Assembly: GCA_025765615.1 (NCBI GenBank)
Contig: JAIVFJ010000028.1
Span: forward strand, 398,360 to 462,359
DNA length: 64,000 bases
Direction of reading: 5' to 3'
Source: Zopfochytrium polystomum
Taxonomy: Eukaryota; Chytridiomycota; Chytridiomycetes; Chytridiales; Chytridiaceae
A model generated the notes under the pieces. It made no database searches. It was given only the letters and a program-made list of their open reading frames with translations, and was not told where the DNA came from. Numbering within the stretch: position 1 is the first letter of the stretch; each line of letters opens with the position of its first letter. The translations under genes and the position numbers were made by a program. Shown here piece after piece: positions 57,601 to 64,000 of the stretch.

Positions 57601-58436
57601 CCACAACCAAGGCCTATGACATTGAGTTGCCTGTGATGAGAACAAAGAACATTGAGGCTGCAGACATGCTGGCCATGCACAAGAGGGCTCTGGTGAGGTG
57701 CCAGAAGAAATCCTCCCCCACAGGGGTGGCTCAGGCTTTGGAGGTGCCTTCACACATGGGGCCATGCCAAGTTATTCGATCTGGTGCGGCATTCAACAGG
57801 AAGTGGCTCAGACACCTGCTGATGTGGATGGCTGGGATGGTAGCATTTCACCAACAGTGTGCAAGGGCTGGCTGTGCAGAGAAGTGCACTAGGAGGCATG
57901 TTTTGGAGTGTTCAGGTGTTAAGGACAGGCTGGAGAGGCTGCATCCTGAGTTGATTCCCACTGCAGAGCAACAGGATTTGAACATTTCAGCAGTGGATTT
58001 GGGCCTAAGGTCGCTGGTCTTTTGGGCCCCCTACAGTGCCAAAGCTGAGGACAAGATCTCTAAGGAGACTCGCATTGCCTCCAAGAAGATGGGAATGAAG
58101 TTGGCCAGAATGATCATGCAGATGCGCGTTGAGTGTGGAGGACTTGCGAATTTCACTGATGCTTCAGAGACAACAGCAGCAGAGGAGGCAGAGGTTGTGG
58201 TGGAGGCAGGTCGTGTGGACCGACAGGATATGAGTATTCAGGAACGGATGGCAGCAGCCAGGGTGCGCAAGCTTGCAAGGTCGGTCATCATCACCACCTA
58301 CGATCCAGTACGGAACAAACAGTGGCGGGAGTCAAGGGAGAAGTGGAAGAAGAAGGAAACGGAGGGGGTTGAGGGGACAGTGGACGGCAATGGGCATGTG
58401 GACTCTGATTCAGAGGAGGAGGCTGGAACTGGGTGA
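54654..58436 (+). CDS. Endonuclease-reverse transcriptase of the telomeric non-LTR element
   Basis: An uninterrupted frame of 1,260 codons. Residues 1-245 form an APE-type endonuclease: FGFLNAHGS at the start, FLIIGDFNIWMREYG (about 148-162) and FSDHRLLTF (about 239). The reverse transcriptase follows, with RGKAPGEDMLFGELV, NYRPISLCS, GGFRRKRSTMDQAYT, VVYLDIKAAYDCTN, RGFLQGTVLSPMLFN and the catalytic FADDSS at about 739. A Cys/His motif CARAGCAEKCTRRHVLEC lies near 1065-1085, as in other non-LTR RTs. The frame begins at GTGAGC straight after the telomere block and an in-frame TAG from that block, so no native ATG is present and the true N-terminus is missing; expression from this copy is doubtful. 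An in-frame Met occurs at about residue 34. It may supply activity only if initiated internally. Confidence 0.9.
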   Translation: MSKSLRFGFLNAHGSLAGHSDQVQGIFSDFQVDYMLFSDIGMWSSDSMSAVRGVVAEARGVPPPYQPGRNVGTRAKKGVAVVVSGDLESDAHLVVQTLHRSPKGEWIIVKMSELIVGLTYFAPSAPLESLQEFQDGVSQVSTLMPAAPFLIIGDFNIWMREYGCRTSAPAERVCWLQDWLRPPSQWRRVAPVRGQWTTMTEGRAGGPGGRGVTDLLFVNQHALPFVQNLVVHDDPSEYVGFSDHRLLTFTFNGDLTTKPPFERLNVRRLMMRQTKYASCLEKTRKPIRAQIHSVWKEVEAAAEAGELWTYERRLACVDAVSDLVMQWLMDNAVKVAGKVRFRGGSGGPEVREKHLEELKHRRVEARRAAEAHPEDDPVGQKMAWTQFRQWNKIVKIAIKRYRKRVYSAVQDSAVRDFAGEAKRIKCQKARSDRSQCALDPQKMGHYEDHFRTTIGHDPTGTDVPDAVALEESAVTVNKVPLKQSEVSWIKKVHVEEACKNAPRGKAPGEDMLFGELVSIAPHLVAAVLHRFFQLVASLHVVPSLWSVANVALVYKNKGLNSDVANYRPISLCSRMRLVFERVIAPQVERVVEGMIHRAQGGFRRKRSTMDQAYTLHELQQLNPQMHVVYLDIKAAYDCTNRSLVWDSLWFARNDKSRDFTRTQLLPILRSLFDFNACQLLVLGNKSAQIQVTRGFLQGTVLSPMLFNVAINSLPQTLAMSFRDHMLTFNATSLNSLLFADDSSVFAKDATVLQRMLDKVHEWSLKRGMTFAAKKCVAVSAKKNLKLKMNGVEIPQEESTTQLGLVRTCRGIDFEASLAMRLRKTEKMLAFLAARGFNGWGFRPVSSYRVYMCFLRPMMEYGFALRPLTHTQLKDAQKLQDKCLRQALSLGKTSSGAALHLMFGVVPVAARNKMLNARYFFRLHHIQDARNTTAQMYRHMVEKIASGASVGQSLTKFSLDYTDIQDFLNSVRRPSFVELPLVLPTTKAYDIELPVMRTKNIEAADMLAMHKRALVRCQKKSSPTGVAQALEVPSHMGPCQVIRSGAAFNRKWLRHLLMWMAGMVAFHQQCARAGCAEKCTRRHVLECSGVKDRLERLHPELIPTAEQQDLNISAVDLGLRSLVFWAPYSAKAEDKISKETRIASKKMGMKLARMIMQMRVECGGLANFTDASETTAAEEAEVVVEAGRVDRQDMSIQERMAAARVRKLARSVIITTYDPVRNKQWRESREKWKKKETEGVEGTVDGNGHVDSDSEEEAGTG

Positions 58437-58723
58437 CAGTTTGTGCAGTGTTTCAGGTGCAGTCCTTCGAACCTCATTTGTTTTCTATTTGTTTTCTTGT
58501 TGTTAAATTTCACCTCACCTCTGTGGATCCTCTCCTCTTTTTCTTGTTGACCTAGTTGCTGTCCTTTGTTTTTTCTGCCTTTTGATTCTCTACCTGGCAC
58601 CTCTTTCTTGCCTCTGGACATGTCTCTCCTATTTCATATGTATGCACTTTTTAACTTTCAAAGTTGCAGATTCCTCACCCTCTCCCTCGGGGGGGGGTTG
58701 GAGCGAATAAATCCCGTTGAAAA
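54655..58723 (+). mobile_element. Telomere-associated non-LTR retrotransposon, copy 1
   Basis: The copy runs from the telomere block at 54641-54654 to the next one at 58724. It holds a full-length endonuclease-RT frame and about 290 bases of 3' untranslated sequence that ends GCGAATAAATCCCGTTGAAAA, with no poly(A). It is 5'-truncated relative to copy 2, which has about 400 more bases upstream, including another frame. No target-site duplication can be defined because the flanks are repeats. Base composition is more even than in the host genes and lacks their triplet runs. Confidence 0.88.
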
Positions 58724-58735
58724 GTTAGGGTTAGG
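58724..58735 (+). repeat. Telomeric repeat block 2
   Basis: GTTAGGGTTAGG between copy 1 (ending TTGAAAA) and copy 2 (starting TCACTGCTG). Same orientation as block 1. Confidence 0.92.
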
Positions 58736-58776
58736 TCACTGCTGCAAATGGATTCCCTAGGGTCCCTGAGATTTCT

Positions 58777-59154
58777 GTGATTGGCAAGCATGCGTCACTG
58801 ATGGAATGCTGGGTTCTGGAATCTGAGAAGGCCAAGTTTGTGGCGGCCTGTAAAAAGGCTGAGGTTGTGGTGGATGATGAGTGTGAACCCTGGAAACCCT
58901 CGCGCCTTCGATCGGGGGCCGAGGCTGAAGCTGCTGCTGTGCGCGCGTATCTGAGCCGTACTGCTGGAATCCTGAACCACCCGACATTCCGTCCATCTGT
59001 GCTGCTGGCTAAGTCTATCTGTGAATTTGTGCCCCGCCGGTTTGTGGCTGACCTGAAGGCGAAGCTTCGCGACCCGTCACACTTTCCCGCCAAGGGGAAG
59101 GAGCCGGAGACGGAGGCAGAACCTTTAGAGACACCCAAGTCCTCGTGGGGCTGA
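58777..59154 (+). CDS. Upstream frame of retroelement copy 2 (possible ORF1 remnant)
   Basis: A 125-codon frame precedes and overlaps (by about 10 bases, in another phase) the endonuclease frame of copy 2. It reads LESEKAKFVAACKKAEVVVD, then a Glu/Ala-rich helix, RRFVADLKAKLRDPSHF, and ends PLETPKSSWG. No zinc knuckle or RNA-recognition motif is visible. It may be the end of an ORF1 whose beginning was lost by 5' truncation, or the true N-terminal extension of the endonuclease protein separated by one indel. Confidence 0.45.
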   Translation: MIGKHASLMECWVLESEKAKFVAACKKAEVVVDDECEPWKPSRLRSGAEAEAAAVRAYLSRTAGILNHPTFRPSVLLAKSICEFVPRRFVADLKAKLRDPSHFPAKGKEPETEAEPLETPKSSWG

Positions 59155-62100
59155 AGACACAGGAGCTTCCAGTGGTGCCGACGCTATGCTTGATGATTGA
59201 TGGACTTAGATTTGGATTTGTGAACTTGAACTGCTCGCTCTCAGGACATGTCAAGAACATAGACCAAGCATTTTCAGATTTCCATTCAGACTATATTTTG
59301 TTGGCGGACACTGGGATCACTGTGGTGGAGAATAACCCGTTGAGGGGATTGGTGGCTGACTCAAGGGGACCGGCGTTGGAGTTTGAGGAGCGGCTTGGGC
59401 ATAAGGGCAAGAAGGGGGTGTCCATTCATAAGGGCAGGAGGATGGAGGAGGACCTGGTAGTTCAGACATTGGAGAAGGACACCAAGGGGGAGTGGGTCAT
59501 TGCGAGGATGTCAGAGATTATCATGGCAGTGGTGTACTTTGCACCCTCGACAGATTTGGAGGTGCTTCAGGTCATTCTCAGCAACAGCAGACAGGATTGC
59601 AGGGGCTAATCCCCAGGCACCCTTTCTGATCATTGGAGATTTCAACACTTCACTGCAGGAGTATGGCTGTGCCCACTCGCAGCCCAGGCTGAGGGTGGAC
59701 TGGTGGCACGCCTGGATTGATGGTTCAGGATGGAGCAGGGTTGAGCCAGTTCGGGGCCAGTGGACCACTTTCTCACCTAGAATTGCTGGCCCTGCAGGCA
59801 GGGGAGTCACTGACTTGCTCCTTGTGAATCGAGCTGGACTTGGAGCTGTGCATAACTTGGTTGTACATGACAAACCTGAGGAACACTTGGCTTTCACAGA
59901 CCACAGGATGCTCACCTTTGAGCTTCGAACACACTTGACCATGAAGCCACCCTTTGAGAGGCTGAATGTGCGCAGGCTGATGCTGAGACAAGTCCAGTAT
60001 GAGAAGAAACTTGCAGAGACCAGGAAGCCCTTGAGACAAGAGATTCACTCAGCATGGAAGACTGTGAATGCCGCTGCTGTAGCTCAGGAGGAGTGGTCTT
60101 TTGAGCGCAGACGTGCCTGTGCAGATTCTGTATCTCAGTTGGTGGTGAAGTGGCTTGTGGACACTGGAGTCCAAGTGGCTGGGAAGACCAAGTTAGGGGT
60201 GGTGCAGGCGGCCCTGATGTCGAGGAGAAGCATTTGGAGGAGCTGAAGCGCCGGCGTGACTTGTCGCGCATGGAGGCTGAAGCCCACCCTGATGATGATC
60301 CTGTCGGGCAGAAGGACGCCTGGGCAAAGTTCAGGCAGTGGAACCGGCTGACAAAGGTGGCCATCAAACGCTACAGGAAGAGGGTGTACTCTGCTGTGCA
60401 GGATTTAGCTGTCAAGGACTTTGCTGCTGAAGCCAAGAGAATCAAGTGTCAGAAATCCAGAGTGGAGCGCACTCACTGTGCCCTTGACCCTCAGAAACTT
60501 CCAGACTATGCTGATCACTTTAGGGGAACCATTGGCCATGAGCCAACTGGTACTGATGCCGTCAACCAGGATGTCTTAGCTGCCTGCAGTGCTGAACGGC
60601 CCATGGTGCCTCTGAAGCTTTCTGAAGTTGCCTGGATCAAGAAGAATGCTGTGGAAGAGGCTTGCAAGATTGCACCCCGGGGCAAAGCCCCAGGGGAGGA
60701 TGCCCTGTTTGGCGAACTGGTGTGCATTGCCCCACATGTGGTGGCTCCTGTGTTGCAGAGATTCTTCCAGCTCCTCGCAGCCCTCCAGGTGGTTCCCACA
60801 CTCTGGGGGATCGCGAATGTTGCCCTGGTGTACAAGAACAAGGGGGTGAACACTGATGTGGCAAACTACAGGCCAATCTCTCTGTGCTCAAGGCTGAGGC
60901 TGGTGTATGAGCGGGTGTTGGCCCCGCAGGTGGAAAGAGTGGTTGAAGGAATGATCCACCCCTCACAGGGTGGTTTCAGGCGCCACAGGTCCACCATGGA
61001 CCAGGCATTCACTCTGCATGAGCTTCAGCAACAGTACCCTGATCTGACTGTGGTGTACTTGGACATCAAGGCTGCCTATGATTGCACAAACAGGAATTAT
61101 GTGTGGGAGTCCATCTGGAATGCCAAGAATGACAAGAGTCCTGAGTTCACCAGGAACCAGTTGCTGCCGATTCTCAGATCCTTGTTTGACTTTAATGCGT
61201 GCCAGCTTCTGGTCATGGGCCAGAAGTCTGATCAGATTCCAGTGACGCGGGGATTTCTACAGGGAACTGTGTTGTCCCCGATGCTGTTCAATGTTGCCAT
61301 CAACTCGCTGCCTGAGGCGCTCTCCAGGGTGCCCCACAGCCAGTTGCAATGTGGTGGAATTGAAGATCAACTCTCTGCTGTTTGCTGATGACTCTGCAGT
61401 GTTTGCGCGGGACAAGGCTGTCCTTCAGAATATGCTTGATGAAGTCCACAACTGGTCCCAGAGGCGGGGCATGACCTTTGCAGCACAGAAATGTGTTGTT
61501 GTTTCCAAGACAAGGAACCTGAGATTGCAGATGAATGGGGTGGTGCTCCCCCAGGAGAAGACCACACTGCAGTTGGGACTTGTGCGTGATTGCAACGGCA
61601 TTGACTTTGAGACGTCTCTGCAGATGAGGGTGAAGAAGACAGAGAAGATGCTTCAGTTTCTGAAATCTCGAGGGTTCAATGGCTGGGGATTCCGGCCTGT
61701 GAATGCGTACAGGGTGTACATGTGCTTTCCTGCGGACCCATGCTGGAGTATGGGTTTGCGTTGAGGCCAAATTCAGAGGCCTTCTTGGCCCCAGCCCAGA
61801 AGGTCCAGGACATGTGTTTGCGTCAGGCTTTATCTTTTGGGAAAACATCCAGCACTGTAGCAATGCATCTGATCTTTGGAGTGGTGCCAATGGTTGCACG
61901 CAACAAGATGTTGAACGCGAGATATTTCTACAGACTGCACCACACTCAGGACCAGAGAAACACCACCGCACACATGTACAGGCACATGGCTGAGCGGGGG
62001 AGGCGGGCTCCTGCAGGATCCCTCACCAGGCTCACTCTGTTCACACCGGATGTGGATCTATATTTTGGGTCGGTGCCACGGAAGGCCTTGGCACAGATTC

Positions 62101-62948
62101 CGTTTGTCAGACACAGGACTTATCCATATGACCTTGAAGTTACCAGATCTGAGCCCAAGAACATTGATGCCGTTGCTATGCAGAAGATGCACACTGTGTC
62201 ACTTGAGAAGTATAAGGAAAAGGCCACCTTGACTGGAGTGGCGGCACCCCTGGTGGTCCCCCCTCACCGGGGGCCCTGCCAGGTGGTTCGTTCTGGTGCA
62301 ATGTTTAACAGGAGGTGGTTGAGATGCCTTGTGGCATGGATGGGTGGCCGTGTGGCCTATCACCAGCAGTGCAAGAAGTGTGATGCTGAGCTGGACAGGA
62401 ACCATGCCTTGGAGTGTTCAGGTGTGCGCCGCCTCCTGGAGGCGGACCACCCTGAGTCCATCCCAAGCCTGGAGCAGGCGAGGAGGAACATCACAGTGCT
62501 GGATCTGCTGCTGCAGACTCTGACTTTTTGGGCACCATACACAGCCAACGATGCAGATAAGATCCCTCAGGAGACGAGGGTAGCTTCAAAGAAGCTGGGC
62601 ATGAAGCTTGCTAGGCTGATTGCAAAGATTCGAGTGGAATGCGCTGGAATGAGGGACTTTGTGGATGCTTCAGAGACCACAGCAGATCAGGAGGCAGAAT
62701 ATTTGATGGAAGCAGGGACAGTGGATGATAGGAGGGCGGATCTTAGGACTCGCATGCAGATGGCGCAGGTGCGTCGGCAAGCTAGGGAAGCCCTGCGTGC
62801 ACACTGGGATCCAGTGCGCAACAAGGGGTTTAGGGAATCGAGGAACAGGTGGCTGGCTAAGGAGACTCAGGGAGTGACGGGAAAGCCAGACAGATCTGGG
62901 TGGGTTGACTCTGATACAGAGAGTGGTGCTTCAGTGAGAGGTGGATGA
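59145..62948 (+). pseudogene. Endonuclease-RT frame of copy 2, four or more frameshifts
   Basis: Successive open pieces 59145-59609, 59500-60246, 60150-61388, 61291-61764 and 61722-62948 read end to end as the protein of copy 1. The endonuclease starts DGLRFGFVNLNCSLSG, equivalent to the beginning of the copy 1 frame. Breaks fall in the endonuclease (59580), the linker (60200), just before FADD (61320) and after MCF (61735). The stop at 62946-62948 corresponds to that of copy 1. Not functional as it stands. Confidence 0.88.
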
Positions 62949-63233
62949 GTGTCTGTTTCTGTTGCCTCATCATTTGTTTTCTATTTGTTTTTTGTTGTGT
63001 TGTGTTCATACCTTTAAGCTGTTATCTGGTCTAAGTTTGTTTCTACTGTTCTTTCAGATCTCTTCTCTTCACCTTGGCCTCTTTGTTTTTCTTCTTCTTT
63101 GGCTTTCTCTCTCTCTCACATGTGCCCCCTCTGACCTCTTGGACCTTCCTTCCTTCACACGCATGTACTTTTTTAACTTTCAAGCTGCAGATTCCTCACC
63201 CTCGGGTTGGAGCGAATAATACACTATTGAAAA

Positions 63234-63246
63234 GTTAGGGTTAGGG
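63234..63246 (+). repeat. Telomeric repeat block 3
   Basis: GTTAGGGTTAGGG between copy 2 (ending TTGAAAA) and copy 3. The last G bases overlap a GGGG stretch that copy 3 shares with copy 1, so there is microhomology at the join. Confidence 0.9.
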
Positions 63247-64000
63247 GAGCTGACCACCAAGCCCCCGTTTGAGCGCCTGAATGTTCGGAGACTCATGATG
63301 AGACAGACCAAGTATGCTAGCTGCCTTGAGAAGACCAGGAAACCCATCAGAGCCCAGATTCATTCAGTTTGGAGAGAAGTTGAAGCTGCCGCTGAGGCCG
63401 GAGAGCTCTGGACTTTTGAAAGGCGCTTGGCCTGTGTGGATGATGTTTCAAACTCTGTTGTGAAGTGGCTCATGGACAATGCTGTTAAGGTGGCTGGGAA
63501 AGTTCGCTTTAGGGGTGGATCTGGAGGACCAGAGGTCCGGGAGAAGCATCTGGAGGAGCTAAAGCGCCGTCGCGTGGAGGCGCGGAGGGCTGCTGAGGCT
63601 CACCCAGATGATGATCCTGTGGGGCAGAAGATGGCCTGGACTCAGTTTCGTCAGTGGAATAAGATTGTGAAGATTGCCATCAAGCGGTACAGGAAGCGTG
63701 TATATTCAGCTGTTCAGGACTCTGCTGTGCGTGACTTTGCTGGTGAGGCTAAGCGCATCAAGTGTCAGAAGGCTCGTTCGGATAGGAGCCAGTGTGCCCT
63801 TGACCCCCAGAAGATGGGCCATTACGAAGATCATTTCCGCACAACCATAGGGCATGATCCAACTGGAACTGATGTCCCTGACGCCGTGGCTCTGGAAGAA
63901 TCAGCGGTTACTGGGAACGAAGTCCCTCTGAAGCAGTCTGAAGTCTCCTGGATTAAGAAAGTTCATGTTGAAGAAGCCTGCAAGAATGCCCCCAGGGGCA
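63243..64000 (+). mobile_element. Non-LTR retrotransposon, copy 3 (5'-truncated, runs off window)
   Basis: Begins at a point equal to about 55407 of copy 1 (GGGAGCTGACCACC against GGGATCTGACCACC), inside the end of the endonuclease. It stays in frame to the window end with very few substitutions relative to copy 1: PPFERLNVRRLMMRQTKYAS, GGSGGPEVREKHLEELK, GTDVPDAVALEESAV, up to EEACKNAPRG. About 750 bases upstream plus the whole N-terminus are absent. The rest lies beyond the window. Confidence 0.9.

Larger units (their letters stand above)
58736..63233 (+). mobile_element. Telomere-associated non-LTR retrotransposon, copy 2 (decayed)
   Basis: About 4.5 kb, longer at its 5' side than copy 1. 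It encodes the same protein family but at clearly lower identity to copies 1 and 3 than those have to each other. The main frame is broken near 59580, 60200, 61320 and 61735. All RT motifs survive in pieces: GDFNTSLQEYG, NYRPISLCS, LDIKAAYDCTN and FADDSA; the Cys/His motif is CKKCDAELDRNHALEC. The 3' untranslated part ends GCGAATAATACACTATTGAAAA, matching copy 1 at the terminus. Confidence 0.88.

Noticed and set aside
54654..58436. Retroelement as an LTR or Penelope-type element
   Set aside because: It has an APE-type endonuclease before the RT and no LTR, integrase, protease or GIY-YIG motif.

Overview
The window is nuclear DNA from a eukaryote with spliced genes, GT-AG introns of roughly 58-170 bases, many microsatellites and long T or A homopolymers, and TTAGGG-type telomere repeats. 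The gene set fits a zoosporic (chytrid-like) fungus: a PDE6-delta homologue of the kind tied to cilia and flagella, a CBM5/12-DUF3421 protein, a Cip1-like secreted protein, a secreted aspartic protease with a C-terminal cysteine module, F-box/ankyrin relics, and a p67phox-like TPR protein. That placement is inference; no rRNA or marker gene is present.

Left part (0.7-17.7 kb). A twin-CX9C COA4-like gene and an OXLD1-like gene diverge at 1.1-1.7 kb; both are probably mitochondrial. They are followed by two minus-strand genes: a 152-residue PDE6-delta-like lipid-binding protein (2783-3554) and a very large gene (3985-12937). I could splice the latter through 15 exons with every phase consistent into a 2,474-residue protein. 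Its layout is Ser/Thr-kinase-like, AAA/TPR-like, GAF, then a class I cyclic-nucleotide phosphodiesterase. The first three modules match the front of fungal group X hybrid histidine kinases, but the histidine kinase and receiver are replaced by a PDE. A low-complexity protein of unknown function lies at 15.0-17.7 kb.

Middle part (19-45 kb). In order: a broken WD40 fragment, an MBOAT/wax-synthase-like acyltransferase, an aspartic protease, a Cip1-like secreted protein, a universal stress protein, a RING-H2 E3 ligase, a p67phox-like TPR-PH protein, a frameshifted ankyrin-like gene, an unknown 862-residue protein, a broken F-box/ankyrin gene and the CBM5/12-DUF3421 gene.

Right part (45-64 kb) becomes subtelomeric. 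A small secreted-peptide gene with tiny exons (one of 8 nt) is followed by AT-rich blocks and a 51-bp minisatellite, then a decayed PFF1-like membrane-protease relic that lacks its M28 catalytic core. Next comes the HDEL-tailed 3' end of an ER HSP70 (BiP/KAR2) gene. It is cut inside its coding sequence and joined directly to GGGTTAGGGTTAGG. From there to the window end lie at least three head-to-tail non-LTR retrotransposon copies, all in + orientation and separated by short TTAGGG stretches. The first has a full-length 1,260-codon endonuclease-RT frame, the second is frameshifted, and the third is 5'-truncated and almost identical to the first. This looks like a broken chromosome end capped by telomere repeats and then filled by a telomere-targeted retroelement. 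The telomere should lie to the right.
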